Shown: positions 10,930 to 20,347 of the stretch, in pieces
Layout of the letters: every line of letters begins with the position of its first letter
Numbering within the stretch: the stretch's first letter is position 1
Assembly (NCBI GenBank): GCA_035610365.1
Contig: CM069433.1
Coordinates: forward strand, 170,454,882 to 170,518,881
Direction: 5' to 3'
Length of the DNA: 64,000 nucleotides
From: Aquatica leii
Taxonomy: Eukaryota; Arthropoda; Insecta; Coleoptera; Lampyridae
Notes under the pieces: model-generated
What the model saw: the letters and a program-made list of their open reading frames with translations, nothing else
The model's database searches: none
What the model was told of the DNA's origin: nothing
Position numbers and translations under genes: made by a program

Positions 10930-12960
10930 ATTTGGTATAACAACAGATAGAAAACATGTTTTTAATTAATTCAATAAATTTCCCAATTTTTTGCTGATAA
11001 TAATTAGAAACATTTGCCAAAATCTTAGTGTTCATAATTTGATGACCCGTCTCTAGCACGTATTCCGCCACTAAGGACTTCAAAAATTGTTTAAGACAAC
11101 TACATCTTGGATATAGTTCCTCCATAAGAATTCTCACTCTTCTACCCGTTTGTCCTATGTATGCACGAACACAAACCCAAGGAATGCCACAAACGCCTTC
11201 AGATTGAAAAGGAATAACGTCCTTCACCGGATTTAAAAAATGACCCAATTTAGGAAGAGTAGAAAACCGAGTAACAATGTTGTGTTTAAACAACATTTTT
11301 GTTACACGGTCTGTGGTACCTTTGACATAGAGTAGATAACCGATAGATATGGTTGAGACATGGATTCTTCTGTTACTCTTTGTTTTGCAGACGCAACATT
11401 TGTAACAGATTGTTTAAAACTTTTTCAATTGAAATGATTTGCAATTAACACTTTGGATAGATAATTTAACTCTTTTTGCAGACTTTAGGGTTGATTCAAA
11501 GAAACAGCTCTGTACACAAAAAAATCACTATTAATAATTTCTAAGAAGGGTGATAATGAGACAATTCATTTAAAAGTCTATGTGTATGAATAGGTTCTCA
11601 ATAAACTGAACGTGATAATAAACCATCTTCATTTCAATTAACTAAAACGTTCAAAAATATAAAAAGGGGTTCTTTTTTAATTTTATAGTAAAACGAATAT
11701 TTTGATAAATTGAGTTTAAACATAACAACTCGTTGAGCGTAAAATAACCATGTTGCCAAATGACAAAGGTGTTATCAAAGTATTTGTACTAGCACTTGGG
11801 TTTAAGATAAAATGTGGATAAATTTTTTTTTAAACTTTCCATAAATATATTGGTAACAGCCGATGAAAGCGGAGAATTCATGGCGGCTCTTCATGTTTAC
11901 GATTAAAACTTTTCTTGAAAAGTAAAATATGCAGACGTTTGTGCTGAATAAATGTAATAAAAAATGAAAACACACAATACTTAATGATAATAAACGTGCA
12001 AAATATAAAAATACATTTATCGAAATCAAGAATTCTTATTTACCACGGCAGCAGTCGGAACACAGACCTCTAGGTGTGAACTATTTACATTAAAAAAAAA
12101 TGGACATTATTTGGATTAAAACAATATTTGGGTTAAAACAATATTTGGATTAAAACAATATTTGGGCGCCAACCACCTTTAAATTGATGATAAATAAAAA
12201 GCATAAAAATCTTATAACTAACTAATAATTGATATCAAGTTCAAAAGTAATAAACGTTTAATTTGGTACGGAGTATGTATTTCGAAAAGTTTTTGATAAC
12301 ACAATTTAATTAATTTGAATTTAAAATGTAAGATGTAGTAGGGTAACTTCAAGTTGACTCACGATATATGACGTTATCTGAGATTTTCTATTTATAGCAC
12401 ATTCTTTGATCAAATGATAGGCTTCTTCCAGAACAAAATAACGAATCAAACGAATGTAGATTGGAAAGCAAAAACAGCAGGCATAAAACCAAAAGATATA
12501 AATACAATGGAGAAAAATCCAGTAAAGAAAAAACTCCAATAACGGAAAATCCAGTAAAGAAAAAGACCGTTGGTTTACATACAACGGCCTTGAGAAAAAA
12601 TTCCTTTGTTAATGCATTGCGTCATATTACGAAAGTAATGCAATTAGTTGGAAAGAACAGAAATTAATTTGTATACGTTTTTACGCCATAATTTAGAATA
12701 TTTGGCTTCCTTACCAACAAAAATCAATTGCACGGTCGATTCCAAATACGACGCGACGTTGCCAAACTGAATAAATTTTAGTGCAATATTAATTGCAGAA
12801 AATAAACGAATGCAAAATTGAATTTTAATTGTAATTAATTCTAACGGGACGTTACATAAAGATGTAATAATGTTAATCGAATCACGTACCGATACGTCAA
12901 TAAAGAAAGACTGGATATCAAAACTAACCAGTAAATCACAATTACCTTAACTTGAGAATA
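10930..12960 (-). pseudogene. Penelope-like retroelement remnant, unit B
   Basis: This is the duplicate of the unit A remnant. The GIY-YIG part is longer and open over 137 codons (10883-11296 on the minus strand). It contains a PLE-type linker (HNIVTRFSTLP, LNPVKDVIPFQ) followed by AYIGQTGRRVRI. The YFDN-type palm remnant lies near 11700-11790 and the LVSFDIQSFF-type palm motif near 12930. In intact PLEs, Tyr-Ile-Gly of the nuclease and the YVDD aspartates are catalytic. Here the nuclease motif survives but the polymerase is broken. The unrelated middle part is shared with unit A, so that interruption predates the unit duplication. Confidence 0.75.
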
Positions 12961-13290
12961 TATATACCTTATCAATAAAAAAAATTAGTTGTATTTTTCA
13001 AAATAGACTTTTACGGTTAGTGTTTATACTAAGATAAAAACTGTTTTTAGCTTTTGAGTGTGTTCATGTTTTGCTCACGTAATCAGAGCGTCAAAAAATT
13101 TATGAACAAGCAATCATAAATTTAATCAAAAACTTTAAGAAGGTTAGATACTTAAGTTGTTAACCAAACCAGATTCTAAACTCTACAGAAGTAAGAAGAA
13201 GAAGCTAACGATCATCTAATAAACAATTTTTAAACGGTGAACCAAGTCAAATTCTAAACTATATAGGAGTGATTTAAAGAAATGGTTTAT
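12960..13290. other. Unit B spacer, no gene
   Basis: AT-rich sequence, partly shared with 3060-3210 in unit A. Nothing coding is recognised. Confidence 0.5.
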
Positions 13291-14470
13291 ATACAGAGTG
13301 TCTTAGAATATATGTGCAATCTTCCGGATTCCGGTAGGACACATAAAATTAATATACATTCTTTTTCCCACGGTTCTCCCCTAAGGAGATACCGGGTCAT
13401 AACGGGCACTCCTGTAAATCATTTGTTTTAGAACAATTTTTGAAATACTAAGCGTGATTTTATAATTTTTTTAGATTACTAGGTAAGTCTTTTTAACATC
13501 AATTGTTGTAATCACGTTCGATCAATTTAGTTTGCCAGAAGCGAACTAACTCAAACACAGTAATGCTATTTTTTACACGCTGTACGATAAAAACACAACA
13601 ATAATATTTTTGCACAGCTTAAACTTTTAACTAAAAAAATATCTTGATTGATTTTGATAAAATAAACTGTTTACAAAAACAAAATATTTTTGGTCCATTA
13701 GTTTTTATTGAATCATTTTGTCGGTTCAGTATGAGCTTTTTCTACTCTTATGCATTTTTTAGCCCAAGACTAAAAAATCTAATGGATTTAGGTCAGGTAA
13801 TTGAGTAGGCCGAGCCACCGGTTCTCTTCTTCCTATCCATCCATTTTCTGAGGTCCTGTTTAAGAGTTCTCGAATTACTAGACTAAATTGTGGTAAGACT
13901 CCATCATGCATGAACCACATACCACGTTCTTTTGCCAGAGGTAGAGCTTCTAAATGTTCCTGCAAATTATTTGAAATTCCAACTCGAGTTAACTTTTTTA
14001 CACATAGTCCATTTTAATGTTGATCTATAATTCCGGCCCATACATTGATGGGTTCAAGTTGATGTTGATGATGCGTTATAAGAGAAGCCTAAAGATTTTT
14101 CTCTACCCATAAATGCAAATTATAAAAATTTATAATGCTGTTTTTAGAAAATCCTGCTTCGTCCATAAAGAGAAATGAACCAAAAAAATTTGCTTTGTTT
14201 CTGTGTTGGTCTAAAACTCAGTTAGAAAATTATATACACTAGGGAAAGTGTTTAGAAAGAAACGCATGTACTTTTTGAAGATGGTACGGATGCAACTGTT
14301 GCTTTCTAAGAATTCTAGACAGTGTCGATTTTGGGCAATCAAACCAGACAACCAATTTTTGGACACTTGTAGAAAGATTTGCTTCTACGGCATTTAAGAT
14401 GTTTTTTAAACACTTGTAAGCGTTTTGTGCGTTTCCTTTTGTAAAAGACTAAGTGTTTGATTTTGTTTTA
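13291..14470 (-). mobile_element. Tc1/mariner-superfamily element remnant with DDE transposase
   Basis: The minus strand from about 14460 to 13690 carries a broken DDE transposase. A helix-turn-helix region (CPKSTLSRILRKQQLHPYHL) comes first. Then comes FLFMDEAGFSKNS with the first catalytic aspartate, followed by NVWAGI. MWFMHDGVLPQFS (13759-13965 frame) has the second aspartate, followed by WIGRREPVA and PDLNPLDFLVLG. This order is typical of the WIGR(G/R)xPVAWPxRSPDLxPLDFF transposases that are common in insects. Several in-frame stops make it a pseudogene. The sequence ACAGAGTGTC at about 13295 resembles the terminal repeat of such elements. The other end is not resolved. Confidence 0.7.
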
Positions 14471-16330
14471 TTTATTTCGTTTTCTTTAAGGCTATTTAAA
14501 TAATTGCACAGTAGTTTATTGAAGTTATTTCACGTTTTGAAATTTATATTAATTTCAATTTTTATTTTATTACGTATGCACTGAAGTCATTTAGGTCGAT
14601 TTCATTGTCACACGTTTTAAGTATATTTTATAGTTTATTAGTTCTGTCAGTGTTTGGTTTTTGATTTCACAAATTTAGATTGCATTATAATTTATGTTCC
14701 GTTTCTAACATACGATATTATGTACGTTGATTTTTTTATCAATTGATGATTTGGCGGTTTTGGTTGGTCATTTTGAATTTTTTGCATTTCTGTTAGTTGC
14801 ATTTTTATCCTATGCTATTTATTTTAATAATTCTGCAGTTGGTGCGTGTAAAAATTTATAAATAAAAACTCAGTTGTTAAGACAATTCCAAAACAAATCA
14901 TATCGGGAGCTAACGGTTGGCGTGACGTGTTTCAAATTTAAGTTCTTCACGTAAGATGGGTTTTTGTGAAGTTTGTGGTTGAGTGATGTTTGGCATCGTG
15001 TATTCCAACCTAATCGATTAGCATTGTGCAGTTCAATAATTAATACACCTCAATTTGTCATCGTTTCTTCGAGCATGTTTTTCAGCTTGTTACTATTTGG
15101 GATTATCGACTAGATTCTGGGTCCTGTCACCCATTGAAATACAAAATTACTTCAAGTGTTAAAAAAATTACGTTTAGTGCAAAAGCTTTTATTGGAATAA
15201 TATTTAAGTCAGTGTAACCTAAATGCTTTAAACTTATCAAAACGTAATCTTTTTTAAATTATAATTCCTAACGTTTACTTACGTAATTTTGTACAATTAG
15301 AGATAAAAATTGCACACAAACAATTTATTGAGCACAAAATTTATTTTTATTGCGACTTCAATCTGCTGTAAGTCTTCTTTATATATGACAGGAAATCGCA
15401 AACGCGACAAACTGTTGAAAAAAATCCAATTTATAAACTGTGGATGCACATTTCCAAAGGTGAAATCTCCACTTTGCAATTTTTGCATCTGACAGGATGT
15501 GGCAAGGTAGCTATAAATTCAATGCCGAGCACAATTTCCGTTCCTCTTGGAGAGATAAATTGTACACATATTCTGGAACCCTCTATATAAAAGAATCGTT
15601 TCACTTTTTGATAAATGAGCTACAACCAAGAACCAAAACCGTGCTTGAATTTTCTTATTGAATAAGGGTGGGTCGGTAGATTCACTAATGTATACTAAAT
15701 CAAATGAAAATAGAATTTGGTGGACACATTCTGTACTAAATCAATTGAAAATAAAATTTGGTAGACACATTGAGATAGTTACGAGTTTATTTATTAAAAT
15801 TAGTGGAGTTCTTTATATTTATGTTTTATTAAATTGCAAAAACTGTTTCTTAAACAGAATCATAATACCATACAAATTTTAATATAAATTTAAAAAATGT
15901 TGTGATTATAAGTAATATTATTATAAGTTTTACATTTATAAAGTTACAAGAAAATTAACATTATCAGCGCTTATTTTTACTTATTAATTTTGGGAAATTT
16001 TTAAAGTTGTGTAAAAATTAAATTGTTTAATTTTTAAGGTAAACAATTTTTTTTTAATTACTTAACCGTAATAAATAACTTTTTACGGGTAAAATTTTAC
16101 AAACGTGATGTTACAAATAAAGATAACTTAAAAACAGTAAAAAAAAATACAGAAAACAAAACCCAAAAAAAACAATAACACCAAACTTATTTAAAAAACA
16201 TTTTTTAGAGATTTTTTAAGGAATTATTAAATTGAAAAATATAGCATCTGTAATGCATGTAAAAAATATAACTCCATGTCCGTAAAAATGTTTTAATAGA
16301 ATGAAAAATCAATTAAATTTATTGTTATGT
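14470..16330. other. Unit B spacer, no supported gene
   Basis: AT-rich sequence colinear with 4330-8028 in unit A, but without the unit-A-specific blocks. Two overlapping short frames on opposite strands at 15297-15492 have no recognisable product. Confidence 0.55.
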
Positions 16331-16385
16331 AAAACCCATTAACATTATTGTAATTTCTAGAGAACATTAATATTTTAATAGAATT
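16331..16385 (+). promoter_or_regulatory. Distal conserved upstream block of receptor exon 2
   Basis: AAAACCCATTAACATTATTGTAATT followed by AATATTTTAAT, about 295 bp before the ATG. It corresponds to the block at 8029. Confidence 0.45.
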
Positions 16386-16540
16386 TATAATTTGATTAAT
16401 GTGTTGATTATTTTGGGTAATATTTTGACATAATTATAGCAAATATTAAGAAAATTACTACTAACCTTAGCATCAAATTAATTTATAATAAGCATACTAC
16501 CAATGTATTTGTATTTATAACAAATTTTTAAAAATGAATT

Positions 16541-16585
16541 GAAAACAAAAGTGATGGTAAACTTGAAGTGCCTATATTACGTTTT
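16541..16585 (+). promoter_or_regulatory. Proximal conserved block of receptor exon 2
   Basis: CAAAAGTGATGGTAAACTTG followed by AAGTGCC and ACGTTTTGCC, about 45-85 bp before the ATG. It matches the block at 8239. Confidence 0.4.
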
Positions 16586-16626
16586 GCCATTATTAAATGT
16601 GCTATTAATAAAAAATTACATTAAAA

Positions 16627-17517
16627 ATGAGCAATTCGTGTAATTTGAATACAGGTATTAATTATGTTTTACAACCTCTTGAAAAATGTTCAAAGTTTGT
16701 AGGATTTTCGACAAATAAAAAAGCATATAACAAATATTTTCAATTATGGAATTTTTGTTTTATAACAATTTTATTAGTTTCAAATTTATGTCATATTTAT
16801 TTTTGCCCCAAACATTTAAGTACCGTAGATGAAGTATTAAATTTTATTGTGGAATCGCACTGTAATGTAGGAATTTTTCAATACTTATTTGTAGTAACGC
16901 GTTATAAAAAAAGCCATTTTAAAATTGTCGAAGAAATAGTTTTTATTGATAATAATATTAAACGAGTCACCAAAACAAAAATAAATTATGAAAATTCTAG
17001 AAAACTGTTAATAATTTCTTTAACTATTTTATTTTCATCTGTAATATTAAGTTTTCTATCTGATATGATAGTTTTAGTTTTTGATAACGCTACAGATGTA
17101 AAAGATCTTAAATGTAGTTATTATATTTTTGTTGATAGTACTCTCAATGTCAATTTAACTTGTTTTTTAATATTGATGCTAAGCGAAATCAAAAAAAGAA
17201 TGCAAATAGTTCATAATTTTGTAAATTATTTAAAGAATTGTCAAAAATCTTTACATTCGCTTGCGTTTGTTGTAAAAATGTTTAATCAGTTACGACATGT
17301 AGGCAAAGAACTTAATATTGTGTTTCAAGTTTATATTTTATATAAAGTGTTAAATTGCTATCTGTTTACATTATTTGTGATGTTTTGGGTTAGTAGTAAT
17401 ACTTTTAATGGACAATTAATGACTGTAACAGTATACATCAACTTGTCTTATTATTTATTCGTAAATATCGTTGATACTTTAGTTGTGTTGTATCAATTTG
17501 TTGCTTTTGACTTGGAG
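16627..17517 (+). CDS. Gustatory-receptor-like N-terminal exon 2
   Basis: This 297-residue exon is the close paralogue of exon 1, with the same length, the same six predicted membrane segments and the same phase-0 donor (GAG, then GTAAGA at 17518). Differences are scattered amino-acid substitutions, for example around residues 140-165, with no stop or frameshift. That suggests the copy is under selection or is young. The frame remains open past the donor to 17589, giving 23 extra codons and a hydrophobic tail. This raises the possibility of an unspliced read-through form. No 3' exon is visible before the hAT/PLE insertion at 18438. The predicted role is chemosensory receptor in the dendrite membrane of sensory neurons. 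Confidence 0.85.
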
Positions 17518-17900
17518 GTAAGATCTTTAATCTTAACTAATCTTAGTTTATTAATAGTTATAGCTTTATTGCACACTTATCTTTTTTAGCGTTTCAAAAA
17601 AAGAACTATATACATTTTAAAAATCACTTTTACGTGACTGGAAGAACGTCTTCTATTGAAATAAATTTGAAATATAAATCGTCTATGTGCGTCTAAGAAA
17701 CTTATGAGAACTTTAGGAATAGAGATGGAAACATATTAATTTATCAAATAAAAACATAAGAAAAGAAAAACAATCAAATCAGAAGGTTCATAAAAATTAT
17801 ACGCGTATACACAAACACTAAGAATTTAATTTTTTTCTAAAATTTGTCGAATTTGGATTTGAATTAAAATTTTGAAATGATAGTATGTAAGAATGGTGAG
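17518..17900. other. Conserved 3' flank of receptor exon 2
   Basis: It matches 9211-9620 behind exon 1 (GACTGGAAGAA, TTATTGAAATAAATTT, GGAATAGAGATGGAA). It is probably intronic or intergenic, and no C-terminal exon is seen. Confidence 0.55.
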
Positions 17901-18437
17901 ACTTTAGAAATTTGCTCTGAATAAAATCCAAGACTGGTGTGCGTTACTTTAATAAAAATTGACAGTATGATGAACCACAACATGGATTTTTGGCGTGTAG
18001 CAAACGTTTGTTTTCTCCAGTTCATCTGCAAATTCTTCAATATGGCTTCTATAATTCAAATTTTACCACACCTATAAGCAATTGTAACTTAGTTGGTGGT
18101 ATGTAGTAGTGTAATTAAAGTTTCTTTATCGTCAATAACTAAAGGTATATTGATGAAAATCTTGTATTTCTTTGCTTGAAATATATTCAGTGTGCTTTTT
18201 TCATTAATCATATTTTTTAGTAATATTCTTTATTGTTCTCAAACTGCCTTTGTCTTGCTGCACTAAAAGATGTATTTAAGAATGCGTTAAATTGCAAACC
18301 AAGTAGAATTATTATCAATCTTAAATCAGCAACAAAAGTGTAGGTACAAATTCCGCATATCAAATGCAAGGAATGGAATTTTTCTGCTAAATTTCGCTCA
18401 TTTAGAAGATGAGCTAGTAATACAGCCAACTTAACAC
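17900..18437 (-). pseudogene. Decayed transposon ORF, unit C copy, 3' part
   Basis: This is the third copy of the unit-start ORF. The minus strand carries LLAHLLNERNLAEKFHS and ILLGLQFNAF (18217-18429). It lacks parts that unit B retains. At 18437 it is cut by a hAT insertion and resumes at 23262. Unit C shows no receptor exon: after 23520 the unit sequence is no longer recognisable. Confidence 0.5.
18430..18437. repeat. 8-bp target-site duplication, left copy (CTTAACAC)
   Basis: CTTAACAC directly precedes the hAT terminus and is repeated at 23262-23269 directly after the other terminus. Eight bases is the hAT-type length. Paralogous sites at about 630-640 and 10545 read GTTAACAC without an insertion. 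Confidence 0.85.
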
Positions 18438-18612
18438 CAGGCGCGGCTCCAGCAGTTTATTTCGGTGGGGGCTCTATCAGTTTAAAGCGCGGGGGGGGGG
18501 GGGTTTTGCTCATCACATTTTAAAATAATAATGTATTGAATATGGCGTTAATATAAAATTGCATAACACTTTGTTATGCACCAAGCTTATACTTGCAAAC
18601 GATAAAGCATCA

Positions 18613-18625
18613 TAAATTATACAAC
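18613..18625. repeat. Target duplication of the nested PLE, left copy
   Basis: AATTATACAACT precedes the inverted PLE arm, and the same sequence follows the right arm at about 23144-23155. This is about 12 bp of duplicated MITE sequence. Confidence 0.6.
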
Positions 18626-18730
18626 TTAATACAGTTAAAGTAATCCATATCTCTAAGTGGAGAAATTGTAATAAAATATGATATTTATTTTCTTGAAGTC
18701 AATCCACAATAATGTTTTAATGTTTTTTAT

Positions 18731-18774
18731 TGTAAAACTAGTTTCAACAATTTAAATTGTCATCGTCAGTTACA
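18731..18774 (-). ncRNA. Hammerhead-ribozyme-like core in PLE flanking repeat
   Basis: On the minus strand it reads TGTAA, CTGACGA (core CUGANGA), a 7-bp stem II with a 2-base loop, GAAAC, TAGTT and TTACA, which pairs with the first TGTAA. PLE flanking repeats are known to carry minimal hammerhead motifs. Activity is not shown. Confidence 0.55.
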
Positions 18775-18963
18775 CTAAAAAGCAAATCAATTACCAAAAA
18801 TAATTAAACATTTAAAAGAGCTTACACATTATATCAAAACATAAAAATAAAATAGAATGACAAACGTCAACAAATTAAAAAAATTTAAATTCAAACTGAC
18901 ATTAAATACACAGCCATGGGTGATATGAAAAAAAGAAGAGAAAAGAAAAATGAAAAAAGTAAG

Positions 18964-20124
18964 TTAACATTTATTACTAAGAAGAGGAGAAATATTTAAA
19001 TCAAGAATTTCATTAAGACAATTATCTGAATTTTCATTATAAAGACGATGAATTTCAAGAATTTCAAGATGATTAAGCAAAGTACTTTTGTTACAAAAAT
19101 GGAGAATTTTAACATTAAGATCAGAAGAAAAAGAATGACCAGTAGACAAAATATGATTAGCGAAAGAAGAACAAGTGTTTGATATACTAGAATTTAAATA
19201 CCTTTTAATAAAATAAATATGTTCTTTTAATCGTGTTTTAAACTTTCTACCAGTTTGTCCTACATAAGAACAATTGCAAGAAGAGCAAGAAATTTTATAC
19301 ACGCCAGATTTATCTAAAGAGGAAACAGAATCTTTATCATTAACAATAAAATATTTTAAATTATGATTAGTAGAAAAAGAAATAGAAATATTATAATTTT
19401 TAAAATAATTTTTAAGAAAAAGAGAACAAGAATTAATATAAGACATAGAACGATAGATAGTAGTATTATCTGATTTATTTTGAGATAAATTTTTAAAGAA
19501 ATGGTATAAACGAACTTTTCCAAAAACATTGTTCAAAACATGAAAAGGGTAACCATTGCTATAAGCTAATTGTTTAATAGTATCAAATTCTTTATTAAAA
19601 CCAGGCTTGGAAAGAGGAATAGAAAATAGACGATTAAATAAGGAACGAAAAGAAGCAATTTTATGACTATAAGGATGATTAGAGTAAAATGGAAATAAAC
19701 AATCAGTGTAAGTAGATTTACGATAGATTTCAAAACTAAATTTCTCATTTTCACGTAAAAGAAGAAGATCTAAATATGGAAGGGAGTTGTTACATTCAAT
19801 TTCATATGTAAAATGAATATTAGGATGAATAGAATTAATGAAATTATTAAAATTATTTAAATCATCTAAGGAACCATTAAAGAGAACAATGCAATCATCA
19901 ACGTATCTAAACCAAAAACTAATCATATTAGAAAAAGAAGAATTAGAAAGGATTTTATTTTCAATATTATTCATGAAAATTTCAGCAGCAAGAGGTGAAA
20001 TATTAGATCCCATAGCTAAACCAGATGATTGAGAATAGAAATTATTATTAATATTAAATTTAAAAAAAATTTGTTTAAAAACTAAATCGAGCAAAAAACA
20101 AATATCTAAAATCTGGTAAGTATT
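18964..20124 (-). CDS. PLE reverse transcriptase/GIY-YIG fragment (5'-truncated)
   Basis: The frame encodes the C-terminal half of a Penelope-like polyprotein. It has the palm motif SSGLAMGSNISPLAAE, the catalytic box FRYVDDCIVLFNG with both aspartates intact, the thumb region, and a GIY-YIG endonuclease that reads VYKISCSSCNCSYVGQTGRK. The reading frame from 20094 to 18964 is open and keeps the lysine codon (AAG) that is a stop in the + copy. It has no N-terminal part or start of its own, so it is not expected to make a full enzyme. It serves as the uncorrupted reference for the nuclease end of this family. Confidence 0.85.
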   Translation of the reverse strand, partial: NTYQILDICFLLDLVFKQIFFKFNINNNFYSQSSGLAMGSNISPLAAEIFMNNIENKILSNSSFSNMISFWFRYVDDCIVLFNGSLDDLNNFNNFINSIHPNIHFTYEIECNNSLPYLDLLLLRENEKFSFEIYRKSTYTDCLFPFYSNHPYSHKIASFRSLFNRLFSIPLSKPGFNKEFDTIKQLAYSNGYPFHVLNNVFGKVRLYHFFKNLSQNKSDNTTIYRSMSYINSCSLFLKNYFKNYNISISFSTNHNLKYFIVNDKDSVSSLDKSGVYKISCSSCNCSYVGQTGRKFKTRLKEHIYFIKRYLNSSISNTCSSFANHILSTGHSFSSDLNVKILHFCNKSTLLNHLEILEIHRLYNENSDNCLNEILDLNISPLLSNKC

Positions 20125-20345
20125 TGTTGACGTTTGTCATTCTATTTTATTTTTATGTTTTGATATAATGTGTAAGCTCTTTTAAATGTTTAATTATTTT
20201 CGGTAATTGATTTGCTTTTTAGTGTAACTGACGATGACAATTTAAATTGTTGAAACTAGTTTTACAATAAAAAAATTAAAACATTACTGTGGATTGACTT
20301 CAAGAAAATAAATATCATATTTTATTACAATTTCTCCACTTAGAG
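20125..20345 (+). repeat. PLE flanking repeat (pseudo-LTR), 5' copy
   Basis: It is nearly identical to 22945-23143 in the same orientation and to 18640-18890 inverted. It ends just before the ATG of the + copy ORF and contains the hammerhead-like motif. Confidence 0.8.
20223..20266 (+). ncRNA. Hammerhead-ribozyme-like core in 5' PLE repeat
   Basis: CTGACGA at 20228-20234, stem II formed by GACAATT and AATTGTT (20236-20251), GAAAC at 20252-20256, a minimal stem III (C-TA-G type), and TGTAA/TTACA as stem I. The topology matches known PLE hammerheads with a single unpaired base before stem II. Confidence 0.55.
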
Positions 20346-20347
20346 AT

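Larger units (their letters stand above)
18626..20124 (-). mobile_element. Inverted, 5'-truncated PLE copy (left arm)
   Basis: This minus-strand copy contains the flanking repeat (pseudo-LTR, 18626-18960) and the 3' part of the ORF. Homology to the + copy ends near 20124, at the codons for YQILDICS, where it abuts the + copy's own flanking repeat. Inverted 5'-truncated partner copies are a known hallmark of PLE insertions. Confidence 0.8.

Noticed and set aside
12321-12584. Hydrophobic minus-strand frame (LYWIFLHCIYIFWFY) as a missing transmembrane exon
   Set aside because: It lies inside the interrupted PLE remnant, the unit A version is frame-broken, and it lacks the C-terminal signature of Gr proteins.
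18217-18429. Minus-strand frame with ILLGLQ as a receptor C-terminus
   Set aside because: The aligned unit B copy shows that it belongs to the decayed transposon ORF (CPWC motif follows), not to a receptor.
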